From contig LFKV01000023.1 of NCBI GenBank assembly GCA_001189345.1, positions 1 through 64,000 on the forward strand: 64,000 nt of DNA, written 5' to 3'. Origin of the DNA: Candidatus Paraburkholderia kirkii (GTDB lineage: Bacteria; Pseudomonadota; Gammaproteobacteria; Burkholderiales; Burkholderiaceae). Both the position numbers and the translations under genes were made by a program. The number at the start of each line of letters is the position of its first letter. The first letter of the stretch is position 1. Below the pieces are notes generated by a model. It ran no database searches. It was not told the DNA's origin and worked only from the letters and a program-made list of their open reading frames with translations. Positions 18,803 through 28,469 of this stretch are shown one piece after another.

Positions 18803-19792
18803 GTAAACATCAAAGACACGCTGCAAATCAACCACCCCCGCCCCCAGCGCAAGCATCAAAAGCACCCGTGCCTTGTAGGGATTGAGCGTCCCCGCGCTAA
18901 CAGTCCCCAGCGCATCGTCCGACGCTGCGCCGTTGCGCATCATATGCCCCGATCCCACGCGCGAAGCGCGCACCACCGCGATACCTTTTTTCACCGCATC
19001 GGCGAGCGCCTGCGTGAGCGTCGCATGCATCGAGCCGTTGCCCGTGCCCGCGACGACGATCCCCTTCACGCCCGCCGCGACCAGCGCATCGACCATCACG
19101 CGCGACGCATCCGAATAGCTCGCCACGATCTCCACCATCGGCCATTGCTCCGGCACGGCAAATTCGCTCGCGGCAGTGTGCGGACGCAACACCATGCGCT
19201 GAAATTCCACGCGTCCGTCCTGCACGAAGCCGAGCACCCCGGTTTCGGGCGAGCGGAATGCGCCAACCGCGTAAGTGCTCGTCTTGGTGACGTCGCGCGC
19301 GCTGTGTATCTGGTTGTTAAACGCGATGAGCACGCCCTTGCCCGCCGCCTCGCCCGATGCCGCCACCGTGACCGCGTTGAGCAGATTCAGCGGACCATCG
19401 GCGGAAAGCGCCGTCGAGGGGCGCATCGCCGCCGTCAATACCACCGGCTTCGTGCTCTTCACCGTGAGATGCAGCAGGTAGGCGGTTTCTTCGAGCGTGT
19501 CGGTGCCGTGCGTGACGACGATGCCATCGATGTCGCCCTGCGCGAGCAATGCATCGATGCGGCGGCTGAGCGTCGTCCACAGCGCGGCGCTCATGTCCTT
19601 GCTGTCGATGCTCGCGATCTGCTCGGCATGAATGCGCGCGATCTGCCCAAGCGCCGGCACGGCCTCGAGCAGCTTGTCCACGCCGACAACGCCCGCCTTG
19701 TAGCCCGCCGTCTTCGAGGCATCGCCAGCCTGTCCGGCAATGGTGCCGCCCGTTGCGAGGACGGCAATGCGAGGGAGAGAGGATGTGTTCAT
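18800..19792 (-). CDS. ansB: L-asparaginase, type II-like
   Basis: Hydrolyses asparagine to aspartate and ammonia. The two active-site threonine blocks are present (LATGGTIAG at the N-terminus, THGTDTLEETAYLL), with TAAMRPSTALSADGP and the C-terminal motif VVAGTGNGSMH. The 330-residue length is normal. No clear signal peptide is seen, so it may be cytoplasmic even though the sequence class is type II. The stop codon TAG (18800-18802) is made of the TA target plus the last base of the IS630 element. The frame is intact. It is the first undamaged enzyme gene after the polysaccharide remnant. Confidence 0.9.
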   Translation of the reverse strand: MNTSSLPRIAVLATGGTIAGQAGDASKTAGYKAGVVGVDKLLEAVPALGQIARIHAEQIASIDSKDMSAALWTTLSRRIDALLAQGDIDGIVVTHGTDTLEETAYLLHLTVKSTKPVVLTAAMRPSTALSADGPLNLLNAVTVAASGEAAGKGVLIAFNNQIHSARDVTKTSTYAVGAFRSPETGVLGFVQDGRVEFQRMVLRPHTAASEFAVPEQWPMVEIVASYSDASRVMVDALVAAGVKGIVVAGTGNGSMHATLTQALADAVKKGIAVVRASRVGSGHMMRNGAASDDALGTVSAGTLNPYKARVLLMLALGAGVVDLQRVFDVY

Positions 19793-19823
19793 GCCGACGA
19801 TTGTAAATCAGCCGGCATGCGAC

Positions 19824-20750
19824 TCACGCCGCTTCGCGAAGCTGGGCCGCGATCTGCGCTTCGTCGAGCTGCGGCGCGAACATTTCGATCAGCCGGTACG
19901 CGTACGCGCGCAGGAACGCACCCTTTCTCAGGCCGACGCGCGTCGTGCTAGCTTCGAACAGATGCTGCGTATCGGGCGCGACGAGCTCCGTGTCGCGCTT
20001 CGCGTCGTACGCCATCGCCGCCACGATGCCGATGCCCATGCCCAGCTCCACGTACGTCTTGATGACATCCGCGTCGATCGCGGTCAGCACGATGTCGGGA
20101 TCGCGCCCGCGCTCGCGAACGCCTGGTCCACGTGCGAGCGGCCCGTGAAGTCCTGATTGTAAGTGACGATCGGATATTCGGCGATCTGCTCGAGCGTGAT
20201 GTTCTCGCGCCCGACGAGCGGATGATCCTTCGGCACCACGACCGTGTGATGCCACGAATAGCACGGAAACGTGACGATGTCCGGATAGCGGTCGAGCGCT
20301 TCCGTCGAAATGCCGATGTCCGCCTCGCCGTTGATGATCATCTGCGCGATCTGCTGCGGGCTGCCCTGACGCAGCGCGAGATGCACCTTCGGGAACACCT
20401 CCGTGAACTGGCGGATGACCTTCGGCAGCGCATAAACGCGCCTGCGTGTGCGTCGTCGCGACGACGAGATGACCGTTGTTCTGATCCGCGAACTGGCGCG
20501 CGACGCGCCGCAGGTTCTCCGCATCGAGCAGCATGCGCTCGATCAGCTGATGCACCTGCTTGCCGGGCTCGGTGAGGCCCGTGAGCCGCTTGCCGCGACG
20601 AATGAAGATGTCGACGCCGAGTTCGTCCTCGAGATCCTTGATCTGCTTGGATACGCCCGACTGCGACGTATAGAGCACGTTCGCGACCTCCGTCAGATTC
20701 ATGTTCTGACGCACGGCCTCGCGCACGAAGCGCAGTTGCTGGAAATTCAT
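19824..20750 (-). pseudogene. cysB: CysB-type LysR regulator of sulfur assimilation, frameshifted
   Basis: CysB activates the sulfate assimilation genes in response to N-acetylserine. The N-terminal helix-turn-helix is CysB-specific (MNFQQLRFVREAVRQNMNLT, then LYTSQSGVSKQIKDLEDELG). The effector domain follows (HLALRQGSPQQIAQMIINGE, ADIGISTEAL, HPLVGRENITLEQIAEYPIV). Frame changes near 20440 (after VVATTHTQA) and near 20105 (before VLTAIDADVIKTYVELGMG) compensate each other, leaving a normal 308-codon span. It lies downstream of cysA in the same direction, the usual Burkholderia order. Confidence 0.85.
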
Positions 20751-20792
20751 GTCAACCTCTCTTGATGCTCTTGTTTTCGCTCTTGTTTTCGC

Positions 20793-21831
20793 TTATGTTT
20801 TTGATTGCGCGGGAAACACGCGCAGCGCGCACGGCACAGCCGTCACGCTATCGCCGATCTCGAGCCTGAGCGCACGCCACGCCTCGCGATCCAATTCCGC
20901 CTCGATCACGCCGCCGCTGCCTTCCAGCTCGACGCGCACCGAGCCGCCCAGCGTCACGACACGCCGCACGTCCACCACGATGCCGTCGCGATGCGCGCCG
21001 TCGGCTGGATACAGGTCGAGATCGTGCGGACGGACGTAGGCGAGCGCCGGTCCGCTGAAATACGCCTGCGCGGCGATCGGAGCCGATGCGCCGCCGGCAA
21101 CGAAGCCGCTCGCATCCACCTTGCCCTGCAGCCGGTTCGCCGCGCCGAGAAACTCGTAGACGAACGACGTCTGCGGGTGATCGTACACGTCTTGCGGGCT
21201 GCCACCTGCTCCACGCGCCCATGATTCATCACGACGATGCGGTCCGTCACTTCGAGCGCCTCTTCCTGATCGTGCGTGACGAACAGCGTCGAGATGTGCA
21301 GATCGTCGTGCAGGCGGCGCAGCCAGCTGCGGAGTTCCTTGCGTACCTTGGCGTCGAGCGCGCCGAACGGCTCGTCGAGCAGCAGCACCTTCGGCTCGAC
21401 GGCGAGCGCCCGCCCGACAGTTCCGACGGAAAACGCTCGGCGAGCCAGTCGAGCTGCACGAGCTTGAGCAGCTCGTGCACCTTCTCGCGGATCGCGGCTT
21501 CGCCCGGACGCTCGCGGCGCGGCTTCACGCGCAGGCCGAACGCCACGTTCTCGAACACGGTCATGTGCCGGAATAGCGCATAGTGCTGAAACACGAAGCC
21601 GACTTGCCGCTCGCGCGCGCCGACCGCCGCGACGTCCTCTCCGTGCAGCACAACCTACCCCGCATCGGCGAACTCGAGGCCGGCGATCACGCGCAGCAGC
21701 GTGGTCTTGCCGCAGCCCGAAGGCCCGAGCAGCGCGACGAGCTCCCTCGCCGGAAAATCGAGCGTGACGTTGTCGAGGGCGGTGAAATCGCCGAAGCGTT
21801 TTTGCAGATTGCGAACGATGATGCTCATCAT
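20793..21831 (-). pseudogene. cysA: Sulfate ABC transporter ATPase CysA: in-frame stop, deletion and frameshift
   Basis: CysA powers sulfate/thiosulfate import. Walker A is intact ([20 protein letters not shown]). At 21655-21657 TAG replaces the Gln codon expected in FADAGQVVLHGED. The Q-loop region ([15 protein letters not shown]) follows in the same frame. The signature should read LSGGQRQRVALARALA, but the sequence goes from SELSGG directly to [15 protein letters not shown], so about 25 bases were deleted and the frame shifts. Walker B ([13 protein letters not shown]) and the switch His (FVTHDQEEA) follow. Another one-base loss near 21197 precedes [19 protein letters not shown]. Three independent lesions make it a clear pseudogene. 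Confidence 0.92.
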
Positions 21832-22732
21832 GGTGTCGGCCTCTTCAATTCTGTGCGGTTGCGCGGGCTTCGCTGATGCTTGCGACATGCGCCGCTCGGC
21901 AAGGAGCTTCAGCCCGAGCGTCACGAGCGCGAGCAGCGACACCACCGCGAACGCGGCCGAAAAGTTGTACTCATTGTAGAGAATTTCGACGTGCAGCGGC
22001 ATGGTGTCGGTCTGGCCGCGGATGTGGCCTGAGACCACCGACACCGCGCCGAACTCGCCCATCGCGCGCGTGTTGCAAAGAATCACGCCGTACAGCAGGC
22101 CCCACTTCACGTTGGGCAGCGTCACGCGCCGGAAGATCTGCCAGCCCGATGCGCCGAGCGCGTGCGCCGCTTCCTCTTCGTCGTTGCCTTGCGCCTGCAT
22201 CAGCGGAATGAGCTCGCGCGCGACGAAGAGGAACGTCACGAAGATCGTCGCGAGCACGATGCCGGGCACCGCGAAGATGATCTGCACGTCGTGCGCGGCG
22301 AGCCACGGGCCGAACCATCCCTGCGCGCCGAACATCAGCACGTAGATGAGACCCGAAATCACGGGTGAGACCGAGAACGGCAGATCGATCAACGTGGTCA
22401 GCCAACGCCTTGCCGCGAAACTCGAATTTCGCGATGGCCCACGACGCGGCGAGCCCGAACCCGACGTTCAGTGGCACGGCGATCGCGGCGGTCGCCAGCG
22501 TGAGCTTGATGGCGGACCACGCGTCGGGATCCTTCAGCGCCTCGAAGTAGTAGTCGACGCCCTTCGCGAACGCCTGCACGAACACCGCCACGAGCGGCAC
22601 GACGAGAAAGAGCGCGAGAAACGCGAGCGCAATGCCCGTCAGCAGCCAACGCACGGCGCGCGGCTCGGTGACGGGATTGAGGCGCTGCGCATTGCGCGGG
22701 GTCGTCGTTTGCAACGGAAGGACCTTGCTCAT
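21832..22732 (-). pseudogene. cysW: Sulfate ABC transporter permease CysW, frameshifted
   Basis: A membrane subunit of the sulfate importer. The start ATG overlaps the cysT stop (ATGA, 22729-22732). The N-terminal part (WLLTGIALAFLALFLVVPLV) is followed by a one-base insertion near 22400 (TTGGCTGACC, where [16 protein letters not shown] is expected). The rest has the EAA loop ([20 protein letters not shown]) and the tail [19 protein letters not shown]. No stop codon separates it from cysA: the frame reads HRIEEADT and then the CysA start. Five to six helices are visible. Confidence 0.9.
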
Positions 22733-23600
22733 GCCGTTTCTCCCGCCGCCAGTGCGACATTGACAGGCGCCGCGCCGGTCTTGCTGGTGCGCCGCTGCAG
22801 GAACCACTGCAGCGTGTTGATGAGGAGCAGCATCAGGAACGACACGCACAGCATCACGACGGCGAGCGCGGTCGCGCCCGCATAGTCGTATTGCTCGAGC
22901 TTCGTGATGGTGAGCAGCGACGTGATCTCCGACTTCATCGGCACGTTGCCCGCGATGAAGATGACCGAGCCGTATTCCCCGAGCGCGAGCGCGAAACCGG
23001 TCAGAAGCGCCGGAAAGAGCGACGGCAGCACGATGCGGCGAAACGTGAGCCAGCGCGTGGCGCCCAGGCAGGCGGCGGCTTCTTCCTGTTCGCGCTCGAA
23101 ATCCTCGAGCACCGGCTGCACCGTGCGCACGACGAACGGCAGGCCGATGAACGTGAGCGCGACGAGCACGCCCAATGGCGTGAACGCGACCTTGATGCCG
23201 AGCGGGGTGAGATACTGCCCGATCCAGCCGTTGCCTGCGTACACGGCCGCGAGCGAGATGCCGGCGACCGAGGTGGGCAGCGCGAACGGCAGATCGACGA
23301 TCGCGTCGACGATGCGCTTGAACGGAAACGTATAGCGCACGAGCACCCACGCGACGAGAAAGCCAAACACCGCGTTGATGAGCGCGCCGCCGAGCGCCGC
23401 GCCGAAGGTGAGCCGGTACGACGCCAGCACGCGCGGCGACGTCACCGCGCGCACGAACTGCGACCAGTCGAGCGTCGCGGTCTTCGCAAAGGTGGCCGCA
23501 AGCGGAATCAGCACCACGAGGCTCAGATAAGCCAGCGTGATGCCGAGTGTCAAGCCGAACCCGGCAGCGCGCTCGGTTTCCTGAATGTGAAGGTCGTCAT
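22729..23600 (-). pseudogene. cysT: Sulfate ABC transporter permease CysT (CysU), frameshifted near the start
   Basis: The partner permease of CysW. Most of the protein is in one clean frame from 23553 (LAYLSLVVLIPLAATFAKTA; EAA loop EEAAACLGATRWLTFRRIVL; six helices). The normal N-terminus (MTTFTFRKPSALPG) begins at ATG 23600 but is one base out of frame: CCGGGTTCGGC lacks the base needed to read PGFGLTLGI. A shorter protein from an alternative start near 23553 might still be made. The operon order is sbp-cysT-cysW-cysA on the minus strand. Confidence 0.9.
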
Positions 23601-23678
23601 CCTTGATTCATCTTTTTCTGCGCCCCGGGGCCGGGCGCGCGTCGCCGCTGCCGCGCGCCGCGTCGCGGGTCTTCCTGC

Positions 23679-24716
23679 TCATTGCGGTTGATAGATCGAG
23701 TCGAACACGCCGCCGTCCGCGAAGTGCGTCTTCTGCGCGTGGGTCCAGCCGCCGAAGGTGTCGTCGATGGTGTAGAGCGCTTCAGCTTCGGAAACTGCTT
23801 CGTCAGATCCGCCGGTACCTTGTCCAAACGCGGCCGGTAGAAGTTGCGCGCCGCGATCTGCTGGCCTTCGTCGCTATACAGGTACTTGAGATAGGCTTCG
23901 GCGAGCTTGCGCGTGCCGTGCTTGTCGACACCTTGCCGACCACCGCGACCGGCGGCTCCGCGAGAATGCTCACCGACGGCACCACGATCTCGAACTTGTC
24001 CGGACCGAACTCCTTGAGCGACAGGAATGCCTCGTTCTCCCACGCGATTAGCACGTCGCCCTGCCCGCGCTGCACGAGAAGCTCGTCGTGGCGCCACGCG
24101 CGCCGGAATCGAGCACGCCGGCGTTCTTGTAGAGCTTCGACACGAAGTCCTTCGCGGTCTACTCGTTGCCGCCCGGCTTGTGCTGCGCATAGGCCCATGC
24201 GGCGAGATAGTTCCAGCGCGCGCCGCCCGAGATCTTCGGGTTCGGCGTGACGATCGACACGCCCGGCTTGATCAGGTCATCCCAGTCTTTGATGTGCTTC
24301 GGATTGCCCTTGCGCACGAGGAACACGATCGTCGAGGTGTACGGCGACGCGTTGTCCGGCAGGCGCTTCTGCCAGTCAGCCCCGATGAGGCCCTTGTTCG
24401 CGAGGGCGTCGATGTCGTAGGCGAGCGCGAGCGTCACGACATCGGCCTGGAGGCCGTCGAGCACCGCGCGCGCCTGGCTGCCGGAACCACCGTGTGACTG
24501 CTTGAAGGTCACAGTCTCGCCCGTCTCGGCCTTCCACTTCTTGGCGAATGCCTGGTTGAAATCCTGATAGAGCTCGCGGGTCGGGTCATAGGAGACGTTC
24601 AGAAACGACGTCTGCGCATACGCGGACGCGGTCATCCCGAAGCTCGCCGCCGCCAGCGCCGCCACCGCGAACAGGCGCCGCGCGCCCTTGCCCAATCCCA
24701 GTCTGAAGCTTTGCAT
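23679..24716 (-). pseudogene. sbp: Periplasmic sulfate-binding protein, in-frame stop and frameshifts
   Basis: Captures sulfate in the periplasm for CysTWA. The signal peptide ([20 protein letters not shown]) and mature start ([19 protein letters not shown]) are normal, as is [23 protein letters not shown] at 24159-24161 interrupts [20 protein letters not shown] in frame. Further shifts occur near 24082 (before [19 protein letters not shown]), near 23930 (GKV to [20 protein letters not shown]) and near 23785 (before [20 protein letters not shown]). The end (FDSIYQPQ) is at 23679. Four lesions make loss of function certain. Confidence 0.9.
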
Positions 24717-24871
24717 TCCCCATTCTCCATCTTATCGAATTGACGGAATCAGTCTATCGATCCGCTTATATGATTATAAATAATCGTTCTTCACTTTTTT
24801 ATACGTAAAACTGCTAAGAACGATATTCCTGGATGGAAAAAGCGCGCACGGCCGTGAAGGAAGCGCTCGGA

Positions 24872-24911
24872 AGCTTCGGAGGCGCGAACTTAGCTTCGGA
24901 GGCGCGAACTT
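24872..24911. repeat. 20-bp perfect tandem duplication upstream of lexA
   Basis: AGCTTCGGAGGCGCGAACTT occurs twice in direct succession (24872-24891 and 24892-24911). The second copy ends 27 bases before the SOS box. It looks like a recent duplication; whether it alters lexA expression cannot be judged. Confidence 0.9.
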
Positions 24912-24938
24912 AAAGTAAAGCTTGAAAAGCGCCAGATA

Positions 24939-24954
24939 CTGTATAAAAATACAG
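24939..24954 (+). promoter_or_regulatory. LexA (SOS) box
   Basis: CTGTATAAAAATACAG is a near-perfect palindrome with the CTGT-N8-ACAG core of the proteobacterial LexA operator. It lies 40 bases before the lexA start codon, as expected for autorepression. Confidence 0.95.
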
Positions 24955-24994
24955 TCACTTGTCCATCCATACAGTGCACCGGGGGCTCGAGCCA

Positions 24995-25672
24995 GTGACC
25001 AAAGCATCCAGACTTACCGCGCGGCAGCAGCAGGTGTTCGAACTGATCCAGCGCGCGATCGAGCGTACGGGCTTCCCGCCGACGCGCGCCGAAATCGCGG
25101 CGGAACTCGGCTTCAGCTCCGCGAACTCGGCAGAGGAGCATCTTCGGGCGCTGGCGCGCAAGGGTGTGATCGAACTGGCGGCGGGTTCGTCGCGCGGCAT
25201 CCGGCTGCTGGGCGATGCATCGCGCATCGATCGCTCGGAAGAGTTGCCGCATCAATTCACGCTGCCGCATCCGAGCATCATGCAGTTGTCGCTGCCGCTC
25301 GTCGGACGCGTCGCGGCAGGCAGCCCGATCCTCGCGCAAGAGCACATCTCGCAGCATTACGCATGCGATCCCGCGCTCTTCTCCAGCAAGCCGGACTATC
25401 TGCTGAAAGTACGCGGGCTCTCGATGCGCGACGCGGGCATTCTCGACGGCGATCTGCTCGTCGTGCAGAAGCGCAGCGAGGCGAAGGACGAACAGATCGT
25501 AGTCGCACGCATCGGCGACGACGTCACGGTGAAGCGCTGGAAGCGCCATCGGGACGGCGTCGAGCTGATCGCGGAGAATCCGGACTACGAGAACATCTTC
25601 GTGCGCTCCGGCAGCGGCGATTTCGCGCTGGAAGGCATCGCGGTCGGACTGATTCGCTCGGGCGAGTTCTGA
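24995..25672 (+). CDS. lexA: LexA repressor
   Basis: Represses the SOS genes and is self-cleaved when RecA filaments form on single-stranded DNA. The N-terminal winged helix ([40 protein letters not shown]) binds the SOS box. The cleavage site is Ala108-Gly109 in VGRVAAGSP, with catalytic Ser143 (RGLSMRD) and Lys180 (DDVTVKR). Start GTG 24995 has GGGGG upstream and gives a length (225 residues) close to other LexA proteins; a TTG 12 codons earlier is possible. The frame is intact. The recBCD genes in the same window suggest the break-repair and SOS pathway is retained. Confidence 0.95.
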   Translation: MTKASRLTARQQQVFELIQRAIERTGFPPTRAEIAAELGFSSANSAEEHLRALARKGVIELAAGSSRGIRLLGDASRIDRSEELPHQFTLPHPSIMQLSLPLVGRVAAGSPILAQEHISQHYACDPALFSSKPDYLLKVRGLSMRDAGILDGDLLVVQKRSEAKDEQIVVARIGDDVTVKRWKRHRDGVELIAENPDYENIFVRSGSGDFALEGIAVGLIRSGEF

Positions 25673-25879
25673 CGGCTTGGCCCAAGCGTTGGCGGGAGGC
25701 GATATTCAACGAAAAATTGTTCGGGCGCTCGTCGCAATGAGACAGAAAATGTCCCGTTGAAAGCGCACTATCACCTCACCAACCGTTTCCGACGCCCACT
25801 CAGGCGTTTCACCAACAACAAGCATGACGGCCACCGTTCGCGGCGCGCCGCAGTGTGTCGTATCGTCTGGAGAGTCATC

Positions 25880-26206
25880 ATGGAACGTTTCGCCCGTTTG
25901 CTGCCCTTCCGCCAATTCGGCCGCCTGCGCCATCTGCGCGCGCTGATCGCATGCGGCATGCCGCGGGCCGAAGCTACGCCCGACCTCTTCGACGAGATGC
26001 CCGCGCTACCCTCGCGCCAGCCGGCTTTCGCGCGCGTGTCCCTGAGCAGCACGGTGCACGCGGAGCCCGCGCAGCGCGCGCCGGTGCGCGGGCTCCGCCG
26101 CGGACAATCGCGTGTCATTCTGGTGGGCAAGATCGACGAAGTGTCGCGCATGGTCGACCGCTGCGCCGATGAAAGCGCGGGGCTGGCGGGCGGCATTCTG
26201 GCCTGA
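25880..26206 (+). CDS. Small hypothetical protein, 108 aa
   Basis: The start has GGAGAG a few bases upstream. The basic N-terminus (MERFARLLPFRQFGRLRHLR) is followed by LFDEMPALPSRQPAFARVSL and ends SRMVDRCADESAGLAGGILA. No signal peptide, membrane segment or family is recognised. The position after lexA, 207 bases downstream in the same direction, might suggest SOS linkage, but no LexA box is seen before it. Confidence 0.5.
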   Translation: MERFARLLPFRQFGRLRHLRALIACGMPRAEATPDLFDEMPALPSRQPAFARVSLSSTVHAEPAQRAPVRGLRRGQSRVILVGKIDEVSRMVDRCADESAGLAGGILA

Positions 26207-26360
26207 TGCGTCGGCAATACGCCGACGAAGCATGCCTTTTTGCGCCGCGACGGATAATAATCGAGGCCGAGCGCACGCAGAACGTGAATTCCCGGGATTT
26301 ATCGCGCGCATGCGCGGTCAATCACAGATTCACGTTTTGCCAGAGAGGCTTCGCCATCGC

Positions 26361-26965
26361 ATGACCCGCACCACCCGTTCCGTCATCACCGCGCTCGTCG
26401 CCCTGATTCTCGTCGCGGCGCTCGGTTTCATTTACGCGTCGCCGTACATCGCACTGAACCGCGTGAAACGCGCGGCTGACGCGCGCGACGCACAGACCTT
26501 CAACGAATAATAACGTCGATTTTCCCGCGCTGCGCGCGAGCCTCAAGGAGCAGATTGCCGCGCTGCTCACGCGGCGTGTGGATATCCAGAAGAGCGGCAA
26601 TCCACTCGCGATCATCGGGGCGATGATCGGCGCGGCGGTTGTCGGTCCTTTAGTGGATTCCTATGCGACACCGGACGGCGTCGCGGCGATTCTGGACGGC
26701 ATCCCGCCGCGCGGAACGCCCGGCGAGCATCCGTCGCAGGCGGGCAACGGCTCCCCGGCGAGCTCGTCCGGCACTCCCGCATCGGGCGCCGCTACTGCCC
26801 AGGAAGCGCCGAAGCAGCCTCCAATGACCACGGCGGGATACAGAGGCCTCAATACGTTCGTCGTGACGTACCAGCATGGCGCCGGCGACACGTGTTATTC
26901 GGCGATCTTCCATCGGCGACGGGCTCGTGTCGTGGAAGCTCGTCGCAGTCGATCTGAACGGTTGA
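26361..26965 (+). pseudogene. DUF2939 membrane-anchored protein, frameshifted
   Basis: Begins MTRTTRSVITALVALILVAA with one N-terminal membrane helix, then SPYIALNRVKRAADARDAQT, the DUF2939 hallmark. Two stops follow FNE at about 26508 because of a small insertion in AATAATAACG. The shifted frame continues VDFPALRASLKEQIAALLTR and TPDGVAAILDGIPP. A second shift near 26905 leads to GDGLVSWKLVAVDLNG, the usual ending. The length would be about 200 residues. Function unknown. Confidence 0.75.
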
Positions 26966-27034
26966 CGGGTCAAGCGTCCGCACGCGCGCGAACGCTTTTT
27001 CACGCTGCTCTTGCGCTGCTCTTTTACGCTGCTC

Positions 27035-27374
27035 TTACGCGCCGGCTTCGGCCTTGACCGGCTTCGCCGCGTGCTCCGCCTCGGCCTCGGCCTCGGCGAA
27101 TTCCCCGGCCTGACACACGGCAACCAGAATGCTGCACTTCACGCGGTCTAGCAGCGGCATGTTGCCCGCGCCCATCCACCAGCGTGCGAGCCCGCTGCGG
27201 CAGCGATGTCCCACGACGACCAGATCGACCTTGAGACTGTCCGCAAGGGCCGCTATCTTGCCGATCGGATGTCCGAACGCGAAGTGCCCCTGCGCGTGGA
27301 GCCCGCGTTCGCGCAGCCAGTCGACGCCTTCCTGCAGGATGCCGCGCGCCGCTTCCTCGAAGCGGCCGCAGGCC
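27035..27374 (-). pseudogene. Universal stress protein family, C-terminal part only
   Basis: The last two thirds of a UspA fold: helix RFEEAARGILQEGVDWLRER, strand HAQGHFAFGHPIGKIAALAD, LKVDLVVVGHRCRSG and a final MPLLDRVKCSILVAVC. In UspA proteins the ATP loop reads GxxGxxxxxxGS; here it is HRCRSGLARWWMGAGN, a recognisable variant. The usual start (ILVAVDGS) is missing upstream, where only the gnd terminator lies, so the gene is probably 5'-truncated. The tail is repetitive (EAEAEAEHAAKPVKAEAGA). Confidence 0.6.
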
Positions 27375-27420
27375 ATATCGTCTTGTGCGCATGGCTCTTC
27401 AGGCGGCGCATGATGAAATG

Positions 27421-27454
27421 AAAAACGGCGATGGACCCCGATGGTCCATCGCCG
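27421..27454 (-). terminator. Intrinsic terminator of the tkt-gnd transcript
   Basis: A perfect 12-bp stem (CGGCGATGGACC with GGTCCATCGCCG), five-base loop, followed on the minus strand by TTTTT. It lies 26 bases after the gnd stop codon. Confidence 0.92.
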
Positions 27455-27479
27455 CGTGCGCATCGCCGGGCAAGCGCCG

Positions 27480-28463
27480 CTACTTGACGGGAAACTCCTT
27501 GTGGCCGCCGAAGCCGAAGCGCATCGCCGACAGCATGCGCTCGGGGAACGCCTCGGCATCGCGCGAGCAGAAGCGCGTGTAGAGCGCCGCCGACAGCACC
27601 TGCGCGGGCACCGCCTCTTCGATCGCCGCTTCGATGGTCCAGCGCCCTTCGCCGCTGTCCGCGACTTCGGCGGAGAAACGCTCGAGCGTGCGGTCGCTGG
27701 CCAGCGCGCCCGCGGTCAGATCGAGCAGTCACGACGACACCACGCTGCCGCGCCGCCATACCTCGGCGATATCCGCGAGATCGAGCGAATAACGCTCGCC
27801 CTCGGGAAGCTCATTCGACGCCTTGTGCTCGAGAATGTGGAAACCCTCCGCATACGCCTGCATGAGCCCCCGTACTCGATGCCGTTGTGGACCATCTTCA
27901 CGAAGCGCCCCGAGCCGACCGGCCCGCAGTGCATGCAGCCGTTCTCGACGCGCGCGTCGCGGCCTTCACGGCCCGGCGTGGCCGGAATGTCGCCGCGCCC
28001 GGGCGCGAGCGTCGCGAAGACCGGATCGAGTCGGCGCACGATCGCCTCGTCGCCGCCGATCATCATGCAGTAGCCGCGCTCCAGCCCCCAGATGCCGCCC
28101 GACGTGCCGACATCGATCGTAATGGATGCCCTGCTCGCGCAACTGCGCCGCGCGCCGGATATCGTCCTTGTAGAAGGTGTTACCGCCGTCGATGATCACG
28201 TCGTCCGCGCCGAGGATCCTGTGCAGATCGTCGAGCGTGTCTTCGGTGATCTTTCCCGCGGGCAGCATCAGCCAGACGACCCGCGGCGTCACCAGCTTCG
28301 CGACGAGATCGCCCAGATCCTGCGCGCCCGTCGCGCCTTCGCCCGCGAGCGCTTCGGTCGTCTGGCGATTGTGATCGTACACGACGCACGTGTGCCCGCC
28401 GCGCATCAGGCGACGCGCGATGTTGCCGCCCATGCGTCCCAGTTCCACGATGCCGATCTGCAT
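27480..28463 (-). pseudogene. gnd: 6-phosphogluconate dehydrogenase (short type), in-frame stop and frameshifts
   Basis: Oxidatively decarboxylates 6-phosphogluconate to ribulose 5-phosphate. The N-terminal Rossmann motif reads IGIVELGRMGGNIARRL, with Glu at the first glycine of GxGxxG. Frames switch near 28120 (after LREQGIHY) and near 27870 (after HNGIEYG). Between lie [14 protein letters not shown] and [20 protein letters not shown], whose Lys and His are catalytic. TGA at 27729-27731 replaces the Trp expected in VVSSWLLDLTAG. The C-terminal part ([20 protein letters not shown]) ends at 27480. The length matches the roughly 330-residue class. It starts 6 bases after transketolase, in the same operon. 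Confidence 0.88.
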
Positions 28464-28469
28464 GATGGT

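Noticed and set aside
24995..26206. An SOS operon of lexA with the 108-aa gene
   Set aside because: The genes are 207 bases apart with no second LexA box and no evidence for cotranscription.
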